NCBI RefSeq assembly: GCF_026342435.1
Contig: NZ_JAPEMT010000002.1
Span: 1,612,001 to 1,676,000, forward strand
Origin: Streptomyces sp. NBC_00237
GTDB taxonomy: Bacteria; Actinomycetota; Actinomycetes; Streptomycetales; Streptomycetaceae
Reading direction: 5' to 3'
Length of the DNA stretch: 64,000 bases
In this document: positions 15,840 through 23,998 of the stretch, in pieces
Numbering within the stretch: position 1 is the first letter of the stretch
How the letters are laid out: every line of letters begins with the position of its first letter
Program-made: the position numbers and the translations under genes
The notes under the pieces: model-generated
Seen by the model: only the letters and a program-made list of their open reading frames with translations
Told to the model about the DNA's origin: nothing
The model's database searches: none

Positions 15840-16433
15840 CTATGCGATTTCCGGGGCCAGGACGATCGGCGTACTCGGAGGACCCTCGTCGAGCAGCGTG
15901 CGCAGCAGCTCGGCGAGCCTGGTCGGGTACACCGTCTCACGCGTCGCGAGAAGGGCAGTGGAGGACCACCACCGCAGTCCCGCCGTGCTGCGCCGTTCCA
16001 GCTCCGTGAGACCGGTCAGCACCGTCTCGGTCTGCCGGGTACGCGCCAAGAAGAACCATTCCTCCTGGTCCCAGCGGCGCCCGTCGAACACGAACGAGCA
16101 GACGCGCCGCCACAGCACCGGACCCAGCTCGATGTCCGTGATCCCCGTCTCCTCCGCGACCTCCCGCAGCGCCGCCTCCTCGGGCGTCTCGTCGCCCTCC
16201 AGGCCGCCGCCCGGGGTGAACCACCACTTGCGGGCGGGGTCCTCGGGCTCGAAGCCGTGCATCAACAGCACCCGGTCCTCGGGGTCGAGCAGGACGACCC
16301 GTGCGACCTTCCGCAGCGGTCTGCCCAGCACGTTGTCCGTATCCGTCGCGCCCGCCACGTCCGTCGCGCCCGCCACGTCCCTCGTGCCCGCCGACTTCGC
16401 CGTTTCCGCCGACACGCCCGTACTTTCCGTCAC
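15840..16433 (-). CDS. NUDIX hydrolase
   Basis: A 197-residue pyrophosphohydrolase. The NUDIX box is complete (GGGLEGDETPEE then LREVAEETGI), with the REVAEE core binding the metal. Substrate unknown. The GTG start at 16433 overlaps the sipZ stop by 4 bp (GTGA), so it is coupled to the signal peptidase cluster. Residues 15-32 repeat a DVAGAT unit from a short tandem DNA repeat (16340-16400). Confidence 0.9.
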   Translation of the reverse strand: MTESTGVSAETAKSAGTRDVAGATDVAGATDTDNVLGRPLRKVARVVLLDPEDRVLLMHGFEPEDPARKWWFTPGGGLEGDETPEEAALREVAEETGITDIELGPVLWRRVCSFVFDGRRWDQEEWFFLARTRQTETVLTGLTELERRSTAGLRWWSSTALLATRETVYPTRLAELLRTLLDEGPPSTPIVLAPEIA

Positions 16434-17158
16434 GCCCGCACCTTCCGTCGTCCGGCCAGCTTGGCGAGCGGCCCGTACGCCGCCCCGCCGAAGATCAGCA
16501 CCACGCCCGCCACCACGGCCGCCACCAGCAGCCGCACAGGACCCGGTTCGGAGACTCCGCCCGGCAGCTCCGCGAAGGCCCCCGGCCGGTCCAGTACGCC
16601 ACCGATCGGCCAGGCCACGGCGTCCACCCTGGCATCCACCTTGGCCAGCGGCACCGTGCCGTTCGTGGAGTCCCCGAGGTGCTTGCGGGAGTCCACCGAG
16701 GTGCGCCGCTCGTCGCCGAGGAGGAAGAGCTCCCCCTCGGGCACCGAGGCGCTGAAGGACTCGATCGCCGACCCCTGCCGGGACGCGGCAGGCAGATACG
16801 TTTCGTCGAGCGCCTTCCCGTTCACCTGGAGGCGGTTTTGCTTGTCGCAGCAGACGACCTTGTCGCCGCCGACGCCGACCACGCGCTTCACCATCGGCAT
16901 CGCGCCCCACACCTCGTCGGTGAAGACCACGACGTCCCCGCGCCGCACCTGGTCGCCGGATATCCGCTGCGCGAGCACCCGGTCCCCGGTCTTGATCGAC
17001 GGGGTCATCGAGTCCGACGGCACGGTGTACGGCTTGTACACCAGCGCTCCCCAGGCGAAGCCGCCGAGGAAGAGCACACAGCCGACGGCCACGGCCAGCC
17101 CCGACAACACATTGCCGAGGCGGCCGCGGCCGCCGTCCGTACGTCCTGCTTCGCTCAT
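16430..17158 (-). CDS. sipZ: Type I signal peptidase (fourth of four, SipZ-like)
   Basis: A membrane-bound serine peptidase that removes signal peptides from exported proteins. The 242-residue product has one N-terminal membrane segment (about 20-40, VLSGLAVAVGCVLFLGGFAW), catalytic Ser in VPSDSMTPSI, catalytic Lys in MVKRVVGVGGD, GDERRTSVDSRKH, and a second C-terminal membrane segment (VRLLVAAVVAGVVLIFGGAA). The ATG at 17158 follows GGGGGAG. The gene order matches the sipW-X-Y-Z cluster known from Streptomyces, the basis for the name. Confidence 0.9.
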   Translation of the reverse strand: MSEAGRTDGGRGRLGNVLSGLAVAVGCVLFLGGFAWGALVYKPYTVPSDSMTPSIKTGDRVLAQRISGDQVRRGDVVVFTDEVWGAMPMVKRVVGVGGDKVVCCDKQNRLQVNGKALDETYLPAASRQGSAIESFSASVPEGELFLLGDERRTSVDSRKHLGDSTNGTVPLAKVDARVDAVAWPIGGVLDRPGAFAELPGGVSEPGPVRLLVAAVVAGVVLIFGGAAYGPLAKLAGRRKVRA

Positions 17159-17204
17159 CCCAGCGCTCCCCCTGTTTCGGAGATCAACGATCTGGGACGG
17201 CACC

Positions 17205-18182
17205 CTACCGGTCGGTACGTGCCCCGGACAGCCTCTTCCGCCGCCAGAGAACCATCGGCACAGCACCCGCCAGACCCAGCGCTCCCGGCGCCACCGACAC
17301 CGCGGCGGCCGTCGCGCTCGCCAGCCCCGGCTGGTCGAACGTGTCCGGCACCGGCAGCGTCGCCCAGCGGCTGATCGGCCAGGCCACCACCACGGCCCGC
17401 CCGACGACCTCGTCGGTGTCGACGAAGCCCTTGGTCGGGAGCTTGGTGTGGTAGCGGGAGTCGAGCGAGTTCTTCCGGTTGTCGCCCATCACCCAGATCT
17501 TGCCTTCCGGCACCTTCAGCGGGCCGAAGGGATTGTCGTCGCACGGGGTGCCCTGCGGCGAGATGTACGACTTGTCGTCCAGCGCCTTGCCGTTGACGTG
17601 CACCGAGCCGCCGGTCTTGCACTCCACGGTGTCGCCGCCGACCGCGATGACCCGCTTGATCAGGTCCTTGTCCTCGGCGGACGGCATCAGTCCGATGAAG
17701 CTCAGCACCTTCTGCACGGCGTTGGGCTCGGCCACTTCGCCCGGCGGCAGCCACTTGCCCGGGTCGTGGAAGACGACGACCTCGCCGCGCTCCGGCTCCG
17801 CGCCGAACCACGGGGTCAGCTTGTCGACCAGTACCCGGTCGCCCTTCTGGAGGGTCTCCTGCATCGATTCGGAGGGAATCGAGAATGCCTGGACCAGGAA
17901 GGTCTTGATCAGCAGCGCCAAGAGCAGGGCGATGCCGATGAGCAGCGGCAGTTCCTTCCAGAAGGAACGCGGCTTCTTGGCGCCCTCGTCCTCACCGCTG
18001 CTGTCGTCGCTGCTTCCGCCGCCGCCCTGGACGTCCTGTGCGTCACTCACCGTTCCACCGCTCTGCTGCTCCGCCGCCGGAGGGCCGGTCACGTGCGGGG
18101 ACGCATCGGCACGCCGCTCGGGCTCGGGCTTCTCCTCGGGTCCTTCGTGTCCGGACCGGGCACCGACCGCCACATCCCCCAC
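17205..18182 (-). CDS. sipY: Type I signal peptidase (third of four, SipY-like)
   Basis: A 325-residue signal peptidase with a long acidic cytoplasmic leader (about 70 residues), an N-terminal membrane segment (LPLLIGIALLLALLIKTFLV), Ser in SIPSESMQET, Lys in LIKRVIAVGGD, the GDNRKNSLDSRYH box, and a C-terminal hydrophobic segment before WRRKRLSG. The GTG at 18182 is preferred for its AGGAG five bases upstream; a GTG two codons earlier (18188) is possible. Its 5' end lies about 140 bp inside sipX. Confidence 0.9.
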   Translation of the reverse strand: MGDVAVGARSGHEGPEEKPEPERRADASPHVTGPPAAEQQSGGTVSDAQDVQGGGGSSDDSSGEDEGAKKPRSFWKELPLLIGIALLLALLIKTFLVQAFSIPSESMQETLQKGDRVLVDKLTPWFGAEPERGEVVVFHDPGKWLPPGEVAEPNAVQKVLSFIGLMPSAEDKDLIKRVIAVGGDTVECKTGGSVHVNGKALDDKSYISPQGTPCDDNPFGPLKVPEGKIWVMGDNRKNSLDSRYHTKLPTKGFVDTDEVVGRAVVVAWPISRWATLPVPDTFDQPGLASATAAAVSVAPGALGLAGAVPMVLWRRKRLSGARTDR

Positions 18183-19152
18183 GTCCACTCCTCACTCCGT
18201 GCCACCGCCCGCGCCCGAGAAGGCGCAGGCCCACCACTCCCATAACGAGCGGGAGTTCCCCTGGGCTCGGGAGTAGGACCTGACGATCCTGGGACGCCAC
18301 CCTATTCGACGGCGGTCCCGCGTCCGCCGCCCCGGCACGCGGTTCGGGGACCCGGGCGAAGGTCTCCGGGACCTCCAGCCGACGCCAGTGACCGATCGGC
18401 CAGCCGATGACGAAGGCCCGGCCCAGAACGTCCTCTTCCGAGACCGTTCCCTGGTACTTCTCGTTCAGGTGGAATCGGGAATCGGCCGAGTTCGACCGGT
18501 GGTCTCCGAGAACGAAGACCCGCCCCTCGGGGACCTTCACCTCGAACGAGGTCTTGGACGGCCGGTCGTTCGGAAACACATAGGGTTCACTGAGCGGTAC
18601 GCCGTTGACGGTGACCTGACCATTCTTGTCGCAGCACTTCACCGTGTCGCCGCCGACCGCGACCACCCTCTTGATGAGGTCCTGCTCGTCCGCCGACGGC
18701 AGCAGCCCTATGAAGGTCAGCCCCTCCTTCACCTGCTTGATCACCACGGGGTCGTCCTTCGCGGGCTTCTTCTCCTGCTCCAGCCAGCCGCCCGGGTCCT
18801 TGAAGACGACGACCTCGCCCCGCTCGGGCCGCGAGCCGAACCACGGGGTCAGTTTGTCGACCAGCACCCGGTCGCCGATCCGGATCGTCTGCTCCATCGA
18901 GCCCGACGGAATCACGAACGCCTGCACCAGGAACGTCTTCAGCACCAACGCGATGAACAGCGCCACGACGATGAGGACGGGTATCTCCTTGACGGCGGAC
19001 CTGCGCCGCCGCCGCTTCACCCGGCGGGCCAGTTTGCGCCGCTCGGCCCGGCCGCCCGTCCGCTCCTCGCCACCGGAAGGCGGCAGCGTGGAACGGCTGC
19101 CCGTCGGCAGCGGGGCCGGTGCCTGCGCCCTGTCCCGGCCTCGGCTACCCAT
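18043..19152 (-). CDS. sipX: Type I signal peptidase (second of four, SipX-like)
   Basis: A signal peptidase of 369 codons. It has an Arg/Lys-rich cytoplasmic start (LARRVKRRRRRSAVKE), a membrane segment (IPVLIVVALFIALVLKTFLV), Ser in VIPSGSMEQT, Lys in LIKRVVAVGGD and the GDHRSNSADSRFH box. The last 80 codons are Arg/Gly-rich and without family similarity; the final 140 bp also encode the sipY start in another frame. The true end may be functional only to about codon 310. It overlaps sipW by 8 bp. Confidence 0.88.
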   Translation of the reverse strand: MGSRGRDRAQAPAPLPTGSRSTLPPSGGEERTGGRAERRKLARRVKRRRRRSAVKEIPVLIVVALFIALVLKTFLVQAFVIPSGSMEQTIRIGDRVLVDKLTPWFGSRPERGEVVVFKDPGGWLEQEKKPAKDDPVVIKQVKEGLTFIGLLPSADEQDLIKRVVAVGGDTVKCCDKNGQVTVNGVPLSEPYVFPNDRPSKTSFEVKVPEGRVFVLGDHRSNSADSRFHLNEKYQGTVSEEDVLGRAFVIGWPIGHWRRLEVPETFARVPEPRAGAADAGPPSNRVASQDRQVLLPSPGELPLVMGVVGLRLLGRGRWHGVRSGRGGCGGRCPVRTRRTRGEARARAACRCVPARDRPSGGGAAERWNGE

Positions 19153-19885
19153 GGGCCCCGCCCGGCTCCCGTATGCCGTCGAAGGCGTCCGTACGCTGCG
19201 GAGCGCCCCAGCGGCCCAGCGGCCACACGGTCCAGTCCGCCCGGCCGATCACCCGCTCGACCGGCACCATGCCCCCGCCGGGACTGCCCAGGTGGTCGCG
19301 GGAGTCGCTGGAACGGGAGCGGTGGTCGCCCATCACCCACAGCTTCCCTTCGGGCACCACGATGTCGAAGGGCACCCGGGACGCGCTGTCGCCGGGATAC
19401 AGGTACGCCTCGTCCACGCCCCGCCCGTTCACCCGGAGCCTCCCCCGCTCGTCACAGACGACGCGGTCGCCGCCCACGCCCACCACCCGTTTCACGAAGT
19501 CGGTCTCGTCGGGCTCCGCCAGGCCGAGCGAGGCGCCGGCCCAGTGCAGCGCGCCCGTGACGGGGTTGCCCGCGGGCCGTTCCCGTACGAAGGAACCCTC
19601 TCCGTCGAAGACCACCACGTCCCCGCGCTGCGGCTCGGCCCCGAAACGGTACGCCAGCTTGTTGACCAGCACCCGGTCGCCCACCTCCAAGGTGGGCTGC
19701 ATCGAGGTGCTGGGAATCAGGAAGGGCTGCATCACGAAGCCGCTGAGCAGCAGCAGGAAGACGAGGCAGGCGGCGGCGTACACGAGAGGGCTGGAGAAAC
19801 GCGCGGAGCGCGACCGCTCCTCGTCCCCCGGAGGGGAGTCGGAAGAGCGGTCGCGCTCCTCGTGCTGTGCTGCTTCGGTGTCCAT
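19145..19885 (-). CDS. sipW: Type I signal peptidase (first of four, SipW-like)
   Basis: A 246-residue signal peptidase with a membrane segment (about 34-55, VYAAACLVFLLLLSGFVM), catalytic Ser in IPSTSMQPTL, Lys in DFVKRVVGVGGD and the GDHRSRSSDSRDH box. No C-terminal membrane segment is seen, unlike SipY and SipZ. It is 45 bp downstream of rplS and probably cotranscribed with the other three sip genes and the NUDIX gene. Confidence 0.9.
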   Translation of the reverse strand: MDTEAAQHEERDRSSDSPPGDEERSRSARFSSPLVYAAACLVFLLLLSGFVMQPFLIPSTSMQPTLEVGDRVLVNKLAYRFGAEPQRGDVVVFDGEGSFVRERPAGNPVTGALHWAGASLGLAEPDETDFVKRVVGVGGDRVVCDERGRLRVNGRGVDEAYLYPGDSASRVPFDIVVPEGKLWVMGDHRSRSSDSRDHLGSPGGGMVPVERVIGRADWTVWPLGRWGAPQRTDAFDGIREPGGAHG

Positions 19886-19930
19886 CGGAACCCGAGCCTA
19901 TCCGGCGGGTTCCGGACGCCTCAGGCGCGA

Positions 19931-20281
19931 TCAGTTGTCGCGCTTCTCCTTGATCTTGGCGGCCTTGCCGCGCAGCTCGCGCAGGTAGTACAGCTTCGCG
20001 CGACGCACGTCACCGCGGGTGACGACCTCGATCTTCTCGAAGATCGGGGAGTTCACCGGGAAGGTGCGCTCGACGCCGACGGAGAAGGAGACCTTGCGGA
20101 CCGTGAAGGTCTCGCGGACGCCCGCACCCTGGCGACGGATGACGACACCCTTGAACTGCTGCACACGGGAGCGGTTGCCTTCGATGACGCGCACGTGCAC
20201 GTTGACGGTGTCACCCGGGCGGAAGGACGGGACGTCGCTGCGGATCGACGCAGCGTCGAGGGAGTCGAGCAGGTGAGACAT
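19931..20281 (-). CDS. rplS: 50S ribosomal protein L19
   Basis: A 116-residue L19 located at the 30S-50S interface. The sequence includes FRPGDTVNVHVRVIEGNRSR, QQFKGVVIRRQGAGV and the basic RGDVRRAKLYYLREL, all typical. The ATG at 20281 has no strong Shine-Dalgarno (AAGAAAG is the best); a hairpin lies 16-40 bases upstream and may affect translation. It is downstream of trmD in the rpsP-khpA-rimM-trmD-rplS order. Confidence 0.97.
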   Translation of the reverse strand: MSHLLDSLDAASIRSDVPSFRPGDTVNVHVRVIEGNRSRVQQFKGVVIRRQGAGVRETFTVRKVSFSVGVERTFPVNSPIFEKIEVVTRGDVRRAKLYYLRELRGKAAKIKEKRDN

Positions 20282-20297
20282 GTGTGTCTGCTTTCTT

Positions 20298-20321
20298 CGC
20301 TGATGCCACAGGTCATCAGCG
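20298..20321 (-). promoter_or_regulatory. Hairpin in the rplS leader
   Basis: Eight bases (20298-20305, cgctgatg) pair with 20314-20321 around an 8-nt loop, in the 131-bp trmD-rplS gap and ending 17 nt before the rplS ATG. It could be an L19 autoregulatory site or a terminator for trmD. The position close to the start and the poor ribosome binding site favour a role in translation. Confidence 0.5.
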
Positions 20322-20412
20322 GCATGTATCGAGATGAAAGGGAGTGCTGTTCGCGTCGCTCCGGGCGTCGTTCCCCCTGTGGCAGGGGCGCACGTGGACG
20401 GACAACAGCTGC

Positions 20413-21234
20413 TTATTCTTCCACGGCCTCGGGGCTCGGCCCAAATCGGCCGTCGGGGCCGGGCTTCCAGCCCAGGATCGAGAGCATCTCGCGGTCCTTC
20501 TTGTCGAAGGCGGCCGGGTCCGTTCGCTCGATCAGGTCGGGCCGGTTCGCGGTCGTACGGCGGAATGCCTCGTCGCGCCGCCAGCGGGCGATCTTCCCGT
20601 GGTGCCCGCTGAGGAGTACGTCGGGGATGCCCCGGCCGCGCCACTCGGGGGGCTTCGTGTAGACGGGCCCCTCCAGGAGGTTGGCCATCGCGCCGGGGGC
20701 GAAGGAGTCGTCCTGGTGGGACTCGGCGTTGCCGAGGACGCCGGGGAGCAGACGGGCGACGGCCTCAGTGATGACGAGGACGGCCGCTTCGCCGCCCGCG
20801 AGGACGTAGTCGCCGATGGAGACCTCGTACACCGGCATCCGGGTCGCGTACTCGTCCATGACGCGCCGGTCGATGCCCTCGTAGCGGGCCGGGGCGAAGA
20901 CCAGCCACGGCTGCTCGGAGAGCTCGACGGCGAGCTCCTGGGTGAAGGGGCGGCCGCTGGGCGTGGGAACGACCATGACGGGGCCGTGCGCGCCCGCCTC
21001 GTACCCGTCGGCGAGGGCCTCGTCGACGCAGGCGCCCCACGGGTCGGGCTTCATGACCATGCCGGGGCCGCCGCCGTACGGGGTGTCGTCGACGGTGTTG
21101 TGGCGGTCGTACGTCCATGCGCGGAGGTCGTGCGCGTGGACGTCGAGGACGCCTCGGGCGCGGGCCTTGCCGACGAGGGAGACGTTCAGCGGTTCCAGGT
21201 ACTCCGGGAAGATCGTGACGACGTCGAGCCGCAT
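20413..21234 (-). CDS. trmD: tRNA (guanine37-N1)-methyltransferase TrmD
   Basis: A SPOUT-class enzyme that methylates G37 next to the anticodon and prevents frameshifting. The 273-residue product begins MRLDVVTIFPEYLEPL and has TPYGGGPGMVM, APARYEGIDRRV and the knot region SIGDYVLAGGEAAVLVI. The ATG overlaps the rimM stop by one base, so the two are coupled. Confidence 0.97.
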   Translation of the reverse strand: MRLDVVTIFPEYLEPLNVSLVGKARARGVLDVHAHDLRAWTYDRHNTVDDTPYGGGPGMVMKPDPWGACVDEALADGYEAGAHGPVMVVPTPSGRPFTQELAVELSEQPWLVFAPARYEGIDRRVMDEYATRMPVYEVSIGDYVLAGGEAAVLVITEAVARLLPGVLGNAESHQDDSFAPGAMANLLEGPVYTKPPEWRGRGIPDVLLSGHHGKIARWRRDEAFRRTTANRPDLIERTDPAAFDKKDREMLSILGWKPGPDGRFGPSPEAVEE

Positions 21235-21815
21235 CAGTTCGCGTCCTTCTCGGCGTCCCCTGGGGCGTCCTCTTCGGCGTCCCTGGTGGAGGCCACGACG
21301 GCCTCGCTGTCGTCGATCAGACCCGGCGGCGGGTCGATGACGGCGCGCTGCTCCTCCAGGTCGATCGAGGTGACGATCTCCTCGACGAACGGGATCATCA
21401 CCTCGCTGCCGTCCTCGCGCTCCACGATGAACAGGTCCTGCGAGGGCAGGTGCGTGATCTCGCTGATCCGGCCGATCACCGTGCCGTCGGCGAGCACCAC
21501 GTCGAGGTCGACCAGCTGGTGGTCGTAGAACTCCTCGGGGTCCTCGGGACGCTGCTCGGGGTCGACGTCGGAGATCAGCAGGGTGTTGCGCAGGGCCTCG
21601 GCCCCGGTGCGGTCCTTGACGCCCTCGAAGCGCAGCAGCAGCCGACCGCTGTGCACCCGGCCCGTCTCGACGGTCAGCGGGCCCACGCCTGCGGGGTCCG
21701 TGGTCAGTACGGCGCCGGGTCCGAGCCGCAGTTCGGGCTCGTCCGTGCGCACCTCGACGGTGACCTCGCCCTTGATCCCGTGGGCGCGGCCGATCCGCGC
21801 GACTACCAGCTGCAC
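21234..21815 (-). CDS. rimM: 16S rRNA processing protein RimM
   Basis: A 193-residue assembly factor for the 30S head. It begins MQLVVARIGRAHGIKGEVTV, has the PRC-barrel segment (EEFYDHQLVDLDVVLADG then IGRISEITHLPSQDLFIVE), and an acidic C-terminal tail ending DAEKDAN. It is 181 bp downstream of khpA; that gap carries a 15-bp tandem repeat and a hairpin. It precedes and is coupled to trmD. Confidence 0.95.
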   Translation of the reverse strand: MQLVVARIGRAHGIKGEVTVEVRTDEPELRLGPGAVLTTDPAGVGPLTVETGRVHSGRLLLRFEGVKDRTGAEALRNTLLISDVDPEQRPEDPEEFYDHQLVDLDVVLADGTVIGRISEITHLPSQDLFIVEREDGSEVMIPFVEEIVTSIDLEEQRAVIDPPPGLIDDSEAVVASTRDAEEDAPGDAEKDAN

Positions 21816-21843
21816 TCTCGTTCTCTCCTGTTTCGTACGACGG

Positions 21844-21917
21844 CGATCCCGCGCGACGGCGATCTACGCGACTTCGATCTACGCGACTGCGATCTGCGTG
21901 ACTGCGATCTGCGGGGA
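21844..21917. repeat. 15-bp tandem repeat upstream of rimM
   Basis: Consecutive units starting cgatc at 21844, 21860, 21875, 21890 and 21905; the three central ones (cgatctacgcgactt type) are 15 bp and differ at one to three positions. The array is 28 bp upstream of the rimM start, in its probable leader. Confidence 0.8.
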
Positions 21918-21936
21918 ATGACGCAGAAATGACAAC

Positions 21937-21968
21937 GGGCCGGGGCGGGCCTCAGCCCTCCCCGGCCC
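21937..21968 (-). terminator. GC-rich hairpin downstream of khpA
   Basis: 21937-21945 (gggccgggg) pairs perfectly with 21960-21968, and an inner GGG/CCC extends the stem. It lies 29 bp after the khpA stop and probably terminates the rpsP-khpA transcript. Confidence 0.65.
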
Positions 21969-21996
21969 CTGCCGGTAATGCTCTACTGCCTGATGC

Positions 21997-22236
21997 TCAG
22001 TGGGCCTGGTCCACGTCGACGAGGTCGACGCGAATGCCACGGCCACCGATGGCCCCCACGACGGTACGCAGGGCGCGGGCGGTACGGCCGTTGCGGCCGA
22101 TCACCTTGCCGAGGTCGTCGGGGTGCACCCGAACCTCAAGGACGCGTCCGCGACGCAGGGTGCGCGAGGCGACCTGCACGTCGTCGGGGTTGTCCACGAT
22201 GCCCTTCACGAGGTGCTCAAGAGCCTCCTCGAGCAT
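21997..22236 (-). CDS. khpA: KH-domain RNA-binding protein KhpA
   Basis: A 79-residue single-KH protein that binds RNA, in other bacteria as a partner of KhpB in cell division and ribosome biogenesis. The GxxG loop is IGRNGRTARALRTVV. It starts 2 bp after the rpsP stop and is clearly in its operon. Confidence 0.93.
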   Translation of the reverse strand: MLEEALEHLVKGIVDNPDDVQVASRTLRRGRVLEVRVHPDDLGKVIGRNGRTARALRTVVGAIGGRGIRVDLVDVDQAH

Positions 22237-22238
22237 GC

Positions 22239-22676
22239 TCAGGCCTCGGTCGACTCAGCGGCGTCGGCCGGAGCCTCTTCCGCCTTCTTGTCGGCCTTCT
22301 TCGCCTTCGGGGTGATGGCCTCGCCCTTGGCGTCGCCACCCTCAAGGGCCTTCGCGAACGCGTCGAAGGAAGCGCGCTTGTCTTCCTTCGTCGCCGGCTG
22401 GAGCAGCGGGGCCGGGGCCGGGAGACCCTTGTGGGCCTGCCAGTCGCCGGTGAGCTTCAGGATGGCGAGGACGGCCTCGGTCGGCTGGGCGCCGACGGAC
22501 AGCCAGTACTGGGCACGCTCGGCGTTGACCTCGATGCGCGACGGGTTCTGCACCGGGTGGTACAGGCCGATCTCTTCGATGGCACGGCCGTCACGGCGCA
22601 CACGGGCATCGGCGACGACGATGCGGTAGTGCGGCGAACGGATCTTACCGAGGCGCTTCAGCTTGATCTTGAGCAC
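22239..22676 (-). CDS. rpsP: 30S ribosomal protein S16
   Basis: The 145-residue S16 begins with GTG (VLKIKLKRLGKIRSPHYRIV), has GRAIEEIGLYHP and ERAQYWLSVGAQPTEAV, and a Lys/Ala-rich tail of about 50 residues common in Streptomyces. The GTG at 22676 is preceded by AGGAG eleven bases upstream. It opens the rpsP-khpA-rimM-trmD-rplS block. Confidence 0.96.
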   Translation of the reverse strand: MLKIKLKRLGKIRSPHYRIVVADARVRRDGRAIEEIGLYHPVQNPSRIEVNAERAQYWLSVGAQPTEAVLAILKLTGDWQAHKGLPAPAPLLQPATKEDKRASFDAFAKALEGGDAKGEAITPKAKKADKKAEEAPADAAESTEA

Positions 22677-22867
22677 TGGAGTGTTCTCTCCTGGAATTGA
22701 CGTGGTTGGGCACAACGGGATGCCACGTGGGGTTGCGGTACTCGGGGTGCCCGATGGACGCGTCAGCCGGAGGAGAGAGGGGTCCTGTGCGGCTGTCGAG
22801 TACAGCTACCCATTGTGCCACAGCTGCGGCACACGCCGTTCCCCGGCCCTGGTCGTGCTCTATGGCC

Positions 22868-23461
22868 TCAGCTCGCGGCACCCACCACGTCCGGAATGCG
22901 GAACGGCTTGCCGCAGCCGCCGCACACGATCGGGGCCTGGGCCAGCACCGACGGCACGACGCGGACGTTGCGCCCGCAGTCGCAGACGGCCTTGACCCGC
23001 ACCCCTCCCCCGGAGGACCCGTGCCGGGCGGCGGGGCCGCGGAAGGACCTCTTGGTATCGGCGGCCGTCGCGACCGTGTGCGCCTTCAGCGCGCGCGTCA
23101 GTCGCTCGATCGTGGGCCGGTAGCGGCGCTTCGCCTCGGAGTTGAGCGCGACCAGGGAGAAACCGCTGCTGGGATGCGGTTCCTCCGGGTGGTCCAGGCC
23201 CAACTCCTCGGCGATCGCCAGGAATCGGCGGTTGTGGTAGCGACCGGCACGCGAGGTGTCACGGATGCCGCGGGCTGCGGCGATGCCGTGGACTGCCTCG
23301 TGCAGCAGTCGTTCGAAGGAGAGAGCCGCGCCGCAGGCGGACGAGGACTCTCCGATCAGGGACTCGGGCGCGGCAAGATCGGGCAGCTCGGGGTGGTACC
23401 GCTGAATGTCGGCCCACGCCTGCGCCAGTTCTGCGGCGAGGACAGGTGGTGTCGTGCTCAC
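22868..23461 (-). CDS. SprT-like zinc metalloprotease-type protein
   Basis: A 197-residue protein with a zincin motif HEAVHGIAAARG (about residues 54-65) and, after GRYHNRRFLAIAEELGL, a C-terminal zinc ribbon made by CDCG and CGGCG (about 162-185). This resembles SprT/SPRTN-like proteins, though short and without a known substrate in Streptomyces. The GTG at 23461 lacks an obvious ribosome binding site; a start a few codons later is possible. It is a monocistronic gene between rpsP and the methyltransferase. Confidence 0.65.
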   Translation of the reverse strand: MSTTPPVLAAELAQAWADIQRYHPELPDLAAPESLIGESSSACGAALSFERLLHEAVHGIAAARGIRDTSRAGRYHNRRFLAIAEELGLDHPEEPHPSSGFSLVALNSEAKRRYRPTIERLTRALKAHTVATAADTKRSFRGPAARHGSSGGGVRVKAVCDCGRNVRVVPSVLAQAPIVCGGCGKPFRIPDVVGAAS

Positions 23462-23998
23462 GACGTGACAACGACCGGGAGTGCCCCCGTGTTCCTATTC
23501 CGGGGCATCCCAAATAATTTGCACGTACCAGTCAGTTCCCGCTGATGCTTCCCGACGAGGGCGGGTGCGCCGATCTGTGGAGGACCCGCGCAGTGCGCGC
23601 CAAGGCGGTACGTATCCCCGGCTACGCCCCCGCAGGTAGCCCGCCCGCCGGTCGGGGGCCTCGGTCGGCCCCTGTGCCACGTGTGGTGACGGCGGCATCC
23701 CGGCCCTCACGGCAGAGTCGCGCTGCCACCGGTGCGGAGCACCCGTCCCACCGTGACGGCGCCCGCGCGGAGGACGCCGGTCGGACAGACACCGTACGGT
23801 CGCCCGCGCGTCCGGAGCCGGGAGCGCGACGCACCGCGCACGAGGCGCAGGTGCGGGCGCAAGCATTGCCTGTTGCCCCCTGGACTTGGGGACGGATGCG
23901 GAGTTCCCTGACATACGGGGGAAGTGCCGTAGCGCACACAGCACGGGGGTTGCCACACACGGGCACAACCGACCTCATGGCGGATTGGGGCGCTTTCG
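23462..23998. other. Non-coding stretch between the SprT-like gene and a methyltransferase
   Basis: This 537-bp divergent gap should hold both promoters. The segment near 23500-23530 has an AT-rich island (caaataattt) unusual here, upstream of the SprT-like gene. No RNA gene or convincing short ORF was found; open frames across it lack Streptomyces codon bias. Confidence 0.5.
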
